Source: Enterococcus hirae ATCC 9790 (GTDB lineage: Bacteria > Bacillota > Bacilli > Lactobacillales > Enterococcaceae). From it: a DNA stretch of 64,000 nt. The notes beneath the pieces were generated by a model that saw nothing but the letters and a program-made list of their open reading frames with translations, made no database searches and was not told where the DNA came from. Both the position numbers and the translations under genes were made by a program. The stretch is from positions 587,606 through 651,605 of the forward strand of contig NC_018081.1 of NCBI RefSeq assembly GCF_000271405.2, given 5' to 3'. Shown piece after piece: positions 1-9,506 of this stretch. How positions within the stretch are numbered: position 1 is the first letter of the stretch; each line of letters begins with the position of its first letter.

Positions 1-29
1 AAAACAAACAGTGTAGTCTCCGTAATATT

Positions 30-1594
<1,565 letters not shown>

Positions 1595-1820
1595 AAGTTC
1601 GAACAATCTTGCGATTGTTAAGCTCAATTGTTTGCTAGCATATTGCTTGCTTGTTAAAAATGTTTGTTGTCTTGAATCAATCAAGACGCCCTACACATTT
1701 GGTTTGTCTTTGCTTTGTTCAGTTTTCAAAGGTCTACTTGATTAATGCTGCTTGATTTAAAGTTGAAACTTCTTAACGAGCTAGCGATTAATCATTCGAT
1801 ATTGCCGTAGCAACTTTTAT

Positions 1821-1849
1821 ATCATAACAGATCGACATTTGTTTGTCAA
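1821..1849 (-). promoter_or_regulatory. rRNA promoter, proximal
   Basis: On the minus strand there is a -35 TTGACA (1844-1849), a 17-base spacer and a -10 TATGAT (1821-1826). It is the promoter nearest 16S, leaving about 220 nt of leader before the mature 5' end. Spacing and hexamers are close to the sigma-A consensus. Confidence 0.8.
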
Positions 1850-1906
1850 CTATTTTTTAAAAGTTTTTTTGACTTCGTTTTTCAGAAACGCTTCAGCAAC
1901 TCATTT

Positions 1907-1935
1907 ATCATAACTCACCGTTTGTTATTTGTCAA
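1907..1935 (-). promoter_or_regulatory. rRNA promoter, middle
   Basis: The second promoter has the same layout: TTGACA (1930-1935), 17 bases, TATGAT (1907-1912), identical hexamers to the proximal one. The repeated spacing and identical boxes argue against chance. Confidence 0.75.
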
Positions 1936-2002
1936 CAACTTTTTTGAAGTTTATTTCGATGAAATCAAGCTTCATAAGCTGTCGGTTTTTAACGACTCAG
2001 TT

Positions 2003-2031
2003 ATCTTATCATGTGATAACTCACACGTCAA
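2003..2031 (-). promoter_or_regulatory. rRNA promoter, distal
   Basis: A third, weaker copy: TTGACG (2026-2031), 17 bases, TAAGAT (2003-2008). The three promoters are spaced about 85-95 bp apart. Tandem promoters are usual for Firmicutes rRNA operons; the third is the least certain. Confidence 0.55.
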
Positions 2032-2199
2032 GAACTTTTTGAATCTTTTTTATTACTTCATTTTTTTAAAACGAGTAACTAAAAACAACAAAAAAGAATA
2101 TACCATGTAATTTTACACATGTCAATAAGTATTTAAACCTTTGGTATAGGTTATCACTCTTGGTTTCAGCTTTTCTATATTAAATAAGCCATAGTCATT

Positions 2200-2334
2200 C
2201 TACTGATTCTGGCTATCCAGATAATCGAACCGTAAGACTTCTTTCAGCTGTTGTCCATTTATGACATCTTTGGTTACTCCACACAGTTGCCCCATTGATG
2301 AGCGTTCATCGTTTTCCCGTTGATCAATGAGGTT
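2200..2334 (-). pseudogene. C-terminal fragment of an unidentified gene, cut by a repeat element
   Basis: The minus strand has an open, protein-like stretch ending at a TAG near 2200-2202, with residues such as NDERSSMGQLCGVTKDV followed by LKEVLRFDYLDSQNQ. No start codon or ribosome site lies in front of it: its upstream end runs straight into the hairpin of the dispersed repeat at 2335. I read it as the tail of a gene whose front was lost when the repeat or a rearrangement arrived. The family is not recognised. It could be a chance open frame. Confidence 0.35.
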
Positions 2335-2690
2335 GAGACAAAAGCAGCATCAAGAAATAAGAAGAAATTTCCGAAGATGCTGCTTTTGTCTCACCGTGAA
2401 TCAGAGGTCGTGAAAACATCGGGTAGCTCTGATGACAATAAGAAAGAATTTTTTGAAACAGCTTCTCATGTTTTGAAAAATTCAGGCTTATTTCAAGGAG
2501 CTGATGTTTGAATACCGTTTAAAGCAAGAGGCTGTGAAAGAAGCGTTCAACTCCGAGCGAATAAGAGAGGATTTTTTTAAAATAGCTCCTCATATTTTAG
2601 AAAATCATCGCTTATTGTTGAGGAGTTGCTTCTTGAACACCGTTTATTCGTTTTTAGAGATAATAGAAGAGACCGAGACAAGTTTCTTTT
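2335..2690. repeat. Dispersed modular repeat, copy A
   Basis: The element opens with a perfect 17-bp stem (GAGACAAAAGCAGCATC at 2335-2351 against 2376-2392) enclosing the motif AAATAAGAAGAAATTTCCG. Then follow two tandem homologous units, each beginning AATAAGA-GA-TTTTTT and ending TTGAA(C/T)ACCGTTT. Positions about 2394-2658 match 33017-33280 with one substitution and one base of length difference in a T run. A 62-codon open frame inside is broken in the other copy by that T-run change, so it is not a gene. Related pieces lie near 41.5, 61.5 and 63.4 kb. It resembles the modular intergenic repeats reported from enterococci; the family name is not certain. Confidence 0.85.
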
Positions 2691-2707
2691 AGAAAAGATC
2701 ACTCACA

Positions 2708-2762
2708 AAAAAAGGAAATGAATAGCCATCCATCTCCTCTAACCGACTATTTCGTTTTTTTG
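2708..2762 (-). terminator. Probable terminator of the spx pair
   Basis: On the minus strand GAAATAGTCGG pairs imperfectly with GGCTATTCATTTCC and is followed by a run of T. It lies 20 bases beyond the stop of the Spx-like gene. Confidence 0.5.
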
Positions 2763-2782
2763 CCACTGAGGTCATCCTGTAT

Positions 2783-3133
2783 TTATTGGCTTGCAATTAA
2801 TTTCTCCATTAATTCCTCATTAAACCCAACAAATAAAACATTATCAAAAATAATCAGCGGACGTCTGATTAGTTCTCCATGTGTTCTACACAAAACAATC
2901 AATTGTTGTTCATTAATAGTAGATAAATCAATTTCCAGATTTTTGAAACCTTGTGACCAAGTGGCGAACAGTCGTTCCGCGTGAACATTCTCAAACCCAC
3001 ACAATTCTTTTGCTTCCTTAACGGTTAGCTCTCTTTGATCTAAATCAATAAACTGATAAGAGAGATGATGTTCTTCTAACCACTGCTTTGCTTTTAGACA
3101 CGTCACACAATGCGCCGACCCGTATACCTTCAC
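2783..3133 (-). CDS. Spx/ArsC-family redox regulator paralogue
   Basis: A 116-aa protein of the ArsC/Spx thioredoxin-fold family. Such proteins bind the RNA polymerase alpha subunit C-terminal domain and change transcription under thiol stress. The redox switch C9-V-T-C12 is present, as is the family's RRPLIIFDNVLFVGFNEE block near residues 91-108. The start is GTG at 3131-3133 behind AAAGGAGGAATCTT. It follows the canonical spx at 3155 by 21 bases, so the two are probably co-transcribed. It is shorter than Spx (about 131 aa) and lacks the basic tail after the fold, so it may be closer to MgsR-type regulators. Confidence 0.8.
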   Translation of the reverse strand: MKVYGSAHCVTCLKAKQWLEEHHLSYQFIDLDQRELTVKEAKELCGFENVHAERLFATWSQGFKNLEIDLSTINEQQLIVLCRTHGELIRRPLIIFDNVLFVGFNEELMEKLIASQ

Positions 3134-3154
3134 AAGATTCCTCCTTTTTTAAAT

Positions 3155-3559
3155 TTAACTGAAGATACTGTTTTGCATATAAATCATTCTTCTTGCAACT
3201 GAACGAATTTCTCTTGGAACAAACGAACGAATTTCATCTTCATTAAAACCGATCAATATTCTTTTTTCATCAATTAAGATCGGACGTCTTAGTAAAGAAG
3301 GATATTGTTTAAAAAGGACGATCATTTGCTTTAATGTGAGCTCGTTGAAGTCAATAGCTAATTTTTCGTATATTTTTGAGCGAGTAGAGATAATGTCTTC
3401 AACGCCTCCGTTAGTGGCTGCTAAAATTTCACGTATTTCATTTTCTGATATCGGCTCTGCAAAAATATTTTTTTCTTCAAAATCTAAACGATTTTCTTGC
3501 AACCATGCTCTTGCCTTTCTACAAGAAGTACAGCTAGGGGAAGTATATACTTTTATCAT
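3155..3559 (-). CDS. spx: Transcriptional regulator Spx
   Basis: A 134-aa protein matching the full length of Spx. It has the C10-T-S-C13 redox switch, the RRPILIDEKRILIGFNEDEI segment, and the C-terminal SFVPREIRS motif typical of Spx itself. Spx contacts the RNA polymerase alpha subunit during disulfide stress and activates thiol-homeostasis genes; it is normally controlled by ClpXP proteolysis. ATG at 3557-3559 follows AAGGAGTGAGAGA. It is the first gene of a two-gene unit with the Spx-like gene at 2783. Which paralogue is the main stress Spx in this genome cannot be told from one window. Confidence 0.88.
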   Translation of the reverse strand: MIKVYTSPSCTSCRKARAWLQENRLDFEEKNIFAEPISENEIREILAATNGGVEDIISTRSKIYEKLAIDFNELTLKQMIVLFKQYPSLLRRPILIDEKRILIGFNEDEIRSFVPREIRSVARRMIYMQNSIFS

Positions 3560-3734
3560 TCTCTCACTCCTTTTTAATTATAATCCCATTCTAACTGAAA
3601 GTTATAAAAAACACCAATTATTAGCTATTAAAATTCAGAAAATTTATTCTTCTTTGCTATTAAACCCTTTTAATCCTGTGTTTATATGAAAAAACTTAAT
3701 TTATTTTGTATAAAAAAAGAAGAAAAACACATAA

Positions 3735-3779
3735 AAAAACGACATTATTAGTATTTTTTACCTAATAATATCGTTTTTT
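3735..3779 (-). terminator. Terminator overlapping the helicase stop codon
   Basis: AAACGATATTATTAG and CTAATAATGTCGTTTTTT form a strong A/T-rich hairpin with T runs on both sides, so it could stop transcription in both directions. The helicase stop codon TAA (3758-3760) lies in its loop. Confidence 0.75.
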
Positions 3780-5989
3780 ATGTGATTAAACATGTATTTT
3801 TTAATTTTACAACCTGTTTCTCTAATAAATCTAGAAGTTTTCAATTTTCTCGTCCCCTTCATCAAAGGTATACACAAATAGAGACGATTCCTTGCTCGGG
3901 TCATTGCTACATAAAAAAGACGGCGTTCTTCTTCGACTGTTGTCACATGCTCTGCCTTGACCTTATCCAAACTAATGGCTGCTTTATCAGAGGCACCATT
4001 GTAAGGAATAGCTCCTTCATTACAACCAACTAAAAAAACATTGCGATAGCTTAAGCCTTTACTTCTATGAATACTTTGAATGCATAAAGCATCAAGTTTT
4101 CCTTGTCGGTAAGCGATTAAACGAGTTTTTAGTTGTTTCGCAACTGCTTGGATGTCTTTTTCTAAATGGTTGATTTTTTCTAATGTTGGAAATTGTTTGA
4201 GCGTTCCTAACAACCATTCACGCTCACTACCGTCTATTTCTTTAGTTGGTCGACTTAATTTAAGGTAGCTTTGAATTAAACGATCAAAACCTTTTCCGCC
4301 ATTTTTATCAAAAGTATGAAGGTCCTTTACAAACCGATGAATCTCTTTTTCTTTTGTTTTTAAATGCGGCTTTACAGAAAGGATATATTCCACAATATCT
4401 GTTACTTTATTTCGTTTAGAAAAATAGTCCTCACATTCAGCCTTCTTGAAATAGCAATTAATCATTAACTGATAGAGTACTTGTTGATAACCTTGTGTCT
4501 TTTTTTGATAAGTAGTTGCATTTTGCCAGTAAAGAATCCTTTGATAGAACTGTTGAAATAGTTTTATCCCAAATATCCCTTCGTATGGGCCATCTGCTTC
4601 TAGCACAAAGGGGATATCCGTCTGTAACAAGTCTTGGACTAATTGCTGGGTTTGCGTTAACGACCGATATAAAACGATTGATTCTTTGTATTTTCCTTTA
4701 TGTTTAATCAATGTTTTGATTTGTTCAATGATCCAGCGACTTTCAGCTTGTATGTCATCAAAAGCTAGCGCCTGCATAATCCCCGCCTCTTTCTTAGCTG
4801 GAATCATTGATTTTTGGATACGATCATTTTTATTAAAAGTAATTAAGCGATTCGCTCCTTGAACAATGGTGGCACGTGAACGATAGTTGGTTAATAAAAA
4901 AAGCGTCTTCGTTGCGTACTCTTGGTCAAAATTTTTAATATAAGAAGGTTCCGAACCTCGAAACCCATAGATACTTTGATCATCGTCACCGACCACAATA
5001 AGTTTCATTGGTGTTTCCTTCGTGATCAGGCGAACAATTTCCCACTGTAAAGGATTCGTGTCTTGAAATTCATCAATAAATAAATAATCATATTTTTGTC
5101 CCACGAAGTTTCTGATTTCTTCGTTCTGCAAGGCTTGTTTTAAATTACTTAGAACATCATTGAATTCAAAAAGATGTTGCTCTTTCTTTTGTGCTTGCAG
5201 TTCTCGCATGAAGTGGGTCATTCTTTCGGAAATCGGCATAGTTGCATTCGGTTCAATAAAGTCAAAGTTTTCTTTTATCAATACTCGCGTTTCTTCTATT
5301 GATAAGTTCATATTCTGCCAATAATCAAGACGTGCCGCCAAATTTTTTTCTCCATATTGATCAAAAGCATATAAATTATACTTACGAATAAGTTGTTGTA
5401 TTAGTCCACTGACTTTGTATGAGGTCTCTTTTGAAAATTCTCCCTGTATCCCTTCAGTGACTACTTCTGGGAATTGGCGACAAATATCATTGTACAAACG
5501 AAAAAAGATACTATGAAAAGTTCCTATATGAACATTGGTCTTCCGTTGGCTAAAATTATCTACTCGCTTTTTCAATTCATTCGCAGCATTTCTCGTAAAA
5601 GTGATCATCAATATCCGTTGCTCATCTACCTGATTTTCAGTCATTAAATAGACAGCTTTTGCACAAATTGTTTGGGTCTTCCCACTTCCCGCTCCTGCAA
5701 TGATCCTTAGATTTTTTTCCATATTGTAAGTAATCGCTGCTTTTTGCTCGTAATTAAAACGATTGTAGGAGCGCTTTTCCATCATATCGAAAAATGAATG
5801 ACTATTATTCGTTTCTTTTTCTTCCTCAATCAGCCCAGGTGCTTCACCATAAGCTGCTTCATAGCTTGCAATGATCTCTTCTTGCATCCGGAAAATTTGT
5901 TGGAGCTTCTCATATCTTTTTTCCCAATGACTGATTTCTCTTTGTAAGCGAAGTATTTCTTTTTCATTCCCTTGATTGATTGTTTTCAC
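3758..5989 (-). CDS. UvrD/PcrA-type superfamily 1A DNA helicase with N-terminal coiled coil
   Basis: A 743-aa ATP-dependent 3'-5' DNA helicase of the UvrD/Rep/PcrA group. Visible motifs in order: Q-motif region FNYEQKAAI (about 78), Walker A AGAGSGKT (about 98), motif Ia TFTRNAANELKKR, motif II DEFQDTNPLQW (about 310), motif III GDDDQSIYGFRGSE, and motif VI VAMTRARNRLYL near residue 700. Residues 5-50 are strongly charged and heptad-like (RLQREISHWEKRYEKLQQ), a predicted coiled coil not found in PcrA. This and the shorter 2B region suggest a specialised repair or conflict-resolution helicase rather than the housekeeping PcrA. It is monocistronic, and its stop codon sits inside the terminator hairpin. 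Confidence 0.9.
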   Translation of the reverse strand: MKTINQGNEKEILRLQREISHWEKRYEKLQQIFRMQEEIIASYEAAYGEAPGLIEEEKETNNSHSFFDMMEKRSYNRFNYEQKAAITYNMEKNLRIIAGAGSGKTQTICAKAVYLMTENQVDEQRILMITFTRNAANELKKRVDNFSQRKTNVHIGTFHSIFFRLYNDICRQFPEVVTEGIQGEFSKETSYKVSGLIQQLIRKYNLYAFDQYGEKNLAARLDYWQNMNLSIEETRVLIKENFDFIEPNATMPISERMTHFMRELQAQKKEQHLFEFNDVLSNLKQALQNEEIRNFVGQKYDYLFIDEFQDTNPLQWEIVRLITKETPMKLIVVGDDDQSIYGFRGSEPSYIKNFDQEYATKTLFLLTNYRSRATIVQGANRLITFNKNDRIQKSMIPAKKEAGIMQALAFDDIQAESRWIIEQIKTLIKHKGKYKESIVLYRSLTQTQQLVQDLLQTDIPFVLEADGPYEGIFGIKLFQQFYQRILYWQNATTYQKKTQGYQQVLYQLMINCYFKKAECEDYFSKRNKVTDIVEYILSVKPHLKTKEKEIHRFVKDLHTFDKNGGKGFDRLIQSYLKLSRPTKEIDGSEREWLLGTLKQFPTLEKINHLEKDIQAVAKQLKTRLIAYRQGKLDALCIQSIHRSKGLSYRNVFLVGCNEGAIPYNGASDKAAISLDKVKAEHVTTVEEERRLFYVAMTRARNRLYLCIPLMKGTRKLKTSRFIRETGCKIKKYMFNHIKNDIIR

Positions 5990-6166
5990 ATCTTTCTATA
6001 TATAAATGGTCAATATTTTTCTTTTATACTAACAGACCTTTCTAAAAATTAAAATGACTTTAGCAAACACTGACCTTTTCTGAAAATTATCTATAAAATA
6101 TCAAAAACATATAACCAATATGATAGAATAAAAAAGACAAATATATTAATTTGAAGGTGAATATAA

Positions 6167-6856
6167 ATGAGTACTTCATTTCATGAAGGACGGACAATCG
6201 GACTTTTATTATCCTTTATCGGTGGCGCAATGGACAGTTATACATATATTCAATATAACGCATTTGCTTCAGCACAAACGGGTAATATTGTCTTAGCAAT
6301 CATCCAAGCTTTCGATGGTGAATGGATTAGCGTTGGAAAAAAAATACTTTCTACTGTCTTCTTTTTTTTAGGGATTTTACTGACAAAATTTTTGATTGAT
6401 TATTTCAAAAAGAAAGAAAAACACTATTGGCGTTTGTATGTTCTTTACTACGAAGCAATTATCTTTTTCTTAGTCAGTCTGACTCCAATCAGTATCCACC
6501 CAGCCATCGTAACCATCATGATTGCATTTACAGCAGCTATTCAATGGGTCGCTTTTGATAAAATCGATGGACGAGCTTATACTAATCTTTTTACTACGGG
6601 GAATCTAAAAGGAGTTGCTACTAACTTATACGATTCTCTTGTCACAAAAGAAAAAGCAGCGTTCGATCGTTTTTTCCATTTTCTGACAGTTGTTCTGGCT
6701 TTCATCAGTGGTGCAGGCGTTCTCGTTTTTTGCCACCATTTATTTGGGCATTTTGCTATTTTATTAGTGGCTGTTTTATTTTTAATCATAGCAATTGTTC
6801 AAAGCATTCAAGTATGGAAATTTTACCAACGTCATATAGTCTTATCCAAAAAATAA
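6167..6856 (+). CDS. YoaK-type DUF1275 membrane protein
   Basis: A 229-aa integral membrane protein of the DUF1275 (YoaK) family. It has about six hydrophobic segments and the family's N-terminal signature SFIGGAMDSYTYI followed by AQTGNIV, with FTTGNLKGVATNLY as the second internal repeat. The function is unknown; a transporter-like role is often assumed. ATG at 6167 follows GAAGGTGAATATAA. It stands alone between the divergent helicase and a shared convergent terminator at 6905-6969. Confidence 0.85.
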   Translation: MSTSFHEGRTIGLLLSFIGGAMDSYTYIQYNAFASAQTGNIVLAIIQAFDGEWISVGKKILSTVFFFLGILLTKFLIDYFKKKEKHYWRLYVLYYEAIIFFLVSLTPISIHPAIVTIMIAFTAAIQWVAFDKIDGRAYTNLFTTGNLKGVATNLYDSLVTKEKAAFDRFFHFLTVVLAFISGAGVLVFCHHLFGHFAILLVAVLFLIIAIVQSIQVWKFYQRHIVLSKK

Positions 6857-6904
6857 GGACAAGCGTGTTCACTTTAATGGCCAACTAAAAAATCACTATA
6901 CTTC

Positions 6905-6969
6905 AAAACACAACAAATAGACTGATTTACAGGATACTCGGACAGTACCTCAGCCTATTTGTTGTGTTT
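6905..6969. terminator. Bidirectional terminator
   Basis: AAACACAACAAATAG and CTATTTGTTGTGTTT form a perfect 15-bp stem between two convergent genes (ends at 6856 plus and 6984 minus), with A/T runs on each flank. Confidence 0.8.
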
Positions 6970-6983
6970 ATGTTTATTTTTAT

Positions 6984-7214
6984 TCATTCCATTATCGCAC
7001 TTGATTTTCGAACAACAAGCTGCCAATGCAAACTGTCGGCAGTTTCATTATCTTCTACTGCACATTTGATGACCCGGATCATCACGCTGTTTTCATAAAC
7101 TTTTTCAATTTCTCCTTTGATAGGTGCTTCAAATAAATCTGAAACAAAAGCACCTGTTTCACCAACTTCAAATAATTGCTCATCCATTTTCTCCATTACT
7201 TGTTCATTCCCCAT
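6984..7214 (-). CDS. Small DUF2187/KOW-like cytoplasmic protein
   Basis: A 76-aa acidic protein. The start is the ATG at 7212-7214, nine bases after GGAGG; upstream in-frame codons have no ribosome site. The central part (EVGETGAFVSDLFEAPIKG then EKVYENSVMIRV) resembles the small beta-barrel DUF2187 (YkvS) proteins, which look like KOW domains, but it has an extra C-terminal tail. The function is unknown. It has its own promoter region facing the agr locus. Confidence 0.6.
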   Translation of the reverse strand: MGNEQVMEKMDEQLFEVGETGAFVSDLFEAPIKGEIEKVYENSVMIRVIKCAVEDNETADSLHWQLVVRKSSAIME

Positions 7215-7304
7215 GATAGTTCCTCCAATATTTTTTAAGTCAATCAATTTTTAACACACTTCTAGGCAGAGAACACATAAAAATCATAAAAAGCCCTTTT
7301 CATG

Positions 7305-7405
7305 TCAAAACCGTTCACTTTTTTTATCTGCCATTTATAAAATACTCAAAAAAGAAAGATCTAACTGAATTTTTTGATCTTTTTTTACGGTTTTGATGTC
7401 AAAAC
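7305..7405. promoter_or_regulatory. Repeats upstream of the agr-like operon
   Basis: Three linked symmetries lie 70-170 bp before agrB. TCAAAACCGT (7305-7314) is the exact inverse of ACGGTTTTGA (7387-7396). The second arm is also part of a perfect palindrome GTTTTGATGTCAAAAC (7390-7405). The word ATGTCAAAAC occurs in the same direction in both places. Between them is an A/T-rich hairpin (AAAGATC...GATCTTT) with a T run. Paired direct repeats are typical targets of LytTR regulators, so AgrA is the obvious candidate, but this is inference. Confidence 0.5.
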
Positions 7406-7473
7406 AACCTTTTATGAATCGAAACACTATTTTTAACAAATTTAGAATAAAATCGTTATTGGAGGTACGTTGG

Positions 7474-8076
7474 ATGAAAAATAAAGTTGTAAATAGAATA
7501 TTAGACACATTATTCAGTGGTGAAAAAATAGAAGATGAAATGGTTTATCTCCAAGTAAAATTTGCCCTTGATGTATTAATGAATAACCTTGGCAAATTGG
7601 CCGTTGTTTTAGTATTTTCTTTAATAACCGGTTCTTGGGTCGAAACAGGATTGACCTTTCTTTCTTATATTTGTATCCGTCGCTATGCTTACGGACTTCA
7701 TTCTGATTCTGAATTTGTTTGTTTACTATGGACTTTGCTTTATTTGTGGGGCGTTCCCCTCTTAATGAAACACTTTGATGTGACCATCTCTTCCCCACTG
7801 AAGGTCATTTCATTGATCATCTGTTTCTTATTGTTGCTTCGCTATGGATCAAAAGGTACAGCAATCAATCCCATTGAACCTGAAAAACGCCCACCACTGT
7901 TAAAAAAAGCAATTTTCATGTTTCTTCTATTTGCAATAACTATTTTATTTTTCGCTAATTCTTACTTTTCTACTTACTTGCTTCTCGGAATTATTTTAGA
8001 AATAGCTACGCTGCTTCCAATTACGAATTATATAATGAATCTTGGAGGAATTTTCTATGAAAAAAACAATCATTAA
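7474..8076 (+). CDS. agrB: AgrB/FsrB-type accessory protease for the autoinducing peptide
   Basis: A 200-aa polytopic membrane endopeptidase of the AgrB family, which cleaves the C-terminal tail of the AgrD precursor and helps cyclise the peptide. The catalytic pair is visible as H76 and C83 in GLHSDSEFVC, with the family's preceding ICIRRYAYG. About four to six hydrophobic segments follow. The start at 7474 is behind GGAGGTACGTTGG; an upstream in-frame ATG at 7393 has no ribosome site. The end overlaps agrD by 20 bases, so translation is probably coupled. The locus order B-D-C-A matches agr of staphylococci and fsr of E. faecalis. Confidence 0.9.
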   Translation: MKNKVVNRILDTLFSGEKIEDEMVYLQVKFALDVLMNNLGKLAVVLVFSLITGSWVETGLTFLSYICIRRYAYGLHSDSEFVCLLWTLLYLWGVPLLMKHFDVTISSPLKVISLIICFLLLLRYGSKGTAINPIEPEKRPPLLKKAIFMFLLFAITILFFANSYFSTYLLLGIILEIATLLPITNYIMNLGGIFYEKNNH

Positions 8077-8167
8077 ACAACTTACTAATTTGTCTGACTT
8101 CTTTGTGTCTGGATGCTGCTTTGGTATGAGTTCAGAGTTTAAAATCCCTGAAAAATTAAAAAAATAA
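8057..8167 (+). CDS. agrD: AgrD-type autoinducing peptide precursor
   Basis: A 36-aa peptide beginning MKKTIIKQLTNLSDFF and ending SSEFKIPEKLKK, behind GGAGGAATTTTCT inside the end of agrB. It has the three parts of AgrD: an amphipathic N-terminal helix, a short core with cysteine (SGCCFGMS, residues 18-25), and a charged tail whose EFKIPEKL matches the family motif E-V-x-x-P-x-x-L. If the tail is aligned to staphylococcal AgrD, cleavage falls after CFGMS, giving a five-residue thiolactone ring from C21. With C20 the ring would be CCFGM. The two adjacent cysteines are unusual. The mature peptide was not determined. Confidence 0.85.
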   Translation: MKKTIIKQLTNLSDFFVSGCCFGMSSEFKIPEKLKK

Positions 8168-8178
8168 TTCAATAAATA

Positions 8179-8187
8179 TGCTATAAT
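8179..8187 (+). promoter_or_regulatory. Possible internal promoter before agrC
   Basis: TGCTATAAT is a perfect extended -10 element located between agrD and agrC; no clear -35 box is seen. It could give a separate basal supply of the sensor and regulator. Confidence 0.4.
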
Positions 8188-8216
8188 TTGGTAAAAATCA
8201 ATGGGAGCTGTACTTT

Positions 8217-9494
8217 ATGTTTTTGTGGTCCATAGCCTTGCAATATTTAATTTACACAATTTGTGTATTACTCATTGAACACCAAATTAAAAAGAAATAC
8301 TTATTCGTTACCACTATTTTAATCTCTTGTGTCTTGTTAGGTTTTATGTATCCTTTATTTGGGATATTTACTGCTTTATTTGCTATAGGTATGCTGATGC
8401 TAACATTCTTCTTCTTTTCTACTTCCCCGCAAAAACTGGTTTATGCTCTTCCTTGGGGATTGCTTACTTCGCTTTTAGGAGACCATTTGACGAGCATCAG
8501 CGATTTTTTTATTTTGAAATCTGCTGTCATTGAACCAGGAGATTCCTTGCAGTATATTCATATCGTCATTTCTGCGACGTTATCGATCTTACTTGCTTTA
8601 GCCTTTAAAAAAGCCTTAGAAAATTTTCATGGTTTGGATCGCCGAATGATTGGAACCGTTGGCGCGTTGATGTTATTTACCTATTATATCGTTATCTTTT
8701 ATACACGTTTTTCTGGCGAGACTCCCCAAATTTTAACTATCAACACTGGCTTTTTCATTCTTTATCTCTGTGGCGGGCTGTTTATCCTCATTTATTATTG
8801 GAAAATTTCAAAGAGAAAAATGGCAGACCAATTGTTAGAACAGCGTATGCAAATGCAACAAGATTACATCCGTGATCTAGAAAAAAACTATCAAGACCTT
8901 AGAGAATTCAAGCATGATTATCAAAACTTGCTTTTTTCAATGAATAGTTATCTTGCTGAAGGTGACCTGGAGGGATTACGTAAGTACTACAATCAAAATA
9001 TCTTACCCACTCGTCAAATGATGGATCTTTTCCCAGCAAACCTTAGTCTGTTAGATAACATAAAAATTCCTGAAATAAGAAGCTTATTGTCTTTGAAATT
9101 AATGATGGCACAAGAAAAAGGATTATCCGTGCATCTTGTTATTCCAGAAGAGATCACTTTAAAGAAAAAACACACAGTAAACATCGTCCGAATGTTAGGT
9201 ATTATTTTAGATAATGCGATTGAAGGAGCTTTAATTACTAAAAAGAAGAAAATTGAACTCTTTGTTTTAAAAAAGAAAAACTCAGTGATTATTCGTGTCA
9301 TCAATACAACGATGAATACACTTCCGTTAAATCAATTAAAACAAAAAGGTTTTTCAACAAAAAAAGATCCTAAAAACGAAGGACTCGGTTTATTCATTTT
9401 GGATGAGCTGTCAAAGGCCAATCCTTATATCTTTTTAGAGACATCTATTGAGAATCAACGTTTTTCTCAGACAATCTATATACAAACAAAATAA
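8217..9494 (+). CDS. agrC: AgrC/FsrC-type sensor histidine kinase
   Basis: A 425-aa membrane kinase of the HPK10 group, the receptor for cyclic peptides. About six transmembrane segments fill residues 1-200. After a coiled linker comes the phospho-acceptor H233 in EFKHDYQNLLFSMNSYL, then a GHKL ATPase with N-box DNAIEGA (about residue 335) and G-box GLGLFILDEL near 395. The start is behind GGGAGCTGTACTTT. The stop is 12 bases before agrA. The kinase looks intact although its partner is interrupted. Confidence 0.9.
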   Translation: MFLWSIALQYLIYTICVLLIEHQIKKKYLFVTTILISCVLLGFMYPLFGIFTALFAIGMLMLTFFFFSTSPQKLVYALPWGLLTSLLGDHLTSISDFFILKSAVIEPGDSLQYIHIVISATLSILLALAFKKALENFHGLDRRMIGTVGALMLFTYYIVIFYTRFSGETPQILTINTGFFILYLCGGLFILIYYWKISKRKMADQLLEQRMQMQQDYIRDLEKNYQDLREFKHDYQNLLFSMNSYLAEGDLEGLRKYYNQNILPTRQMMDLFPANLSLLDNIKIPEIRSLLSLKLMMAQEKGLSVHLVIPEEITLKKKHTVNIVRMLGIILDNAIEGALITKKKKIELFVLKKKNSVIIRVINTTMNTLPLNQLKQKGFSTKKDPKNEGLGLFILDELSKANPYIFLETSIENQRFSQTIYIQTK

Positions 9495-9506
9495 AGGAGT
9501 ATTCGT

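Noticed and set aside
2504..2692. A 62-codon open frame inside repeat copy A
   Set aside because: The near-identical copy B breaks the frame with one T less, and there is no ribosome site with proper spacing. It is repeat sequence, not a gene.
7514..9304. Long antisense frames under agrB and agrC
   Set aside because: They mirror the codon structure of well-supported genes on the plus strand and have no initiation signals.
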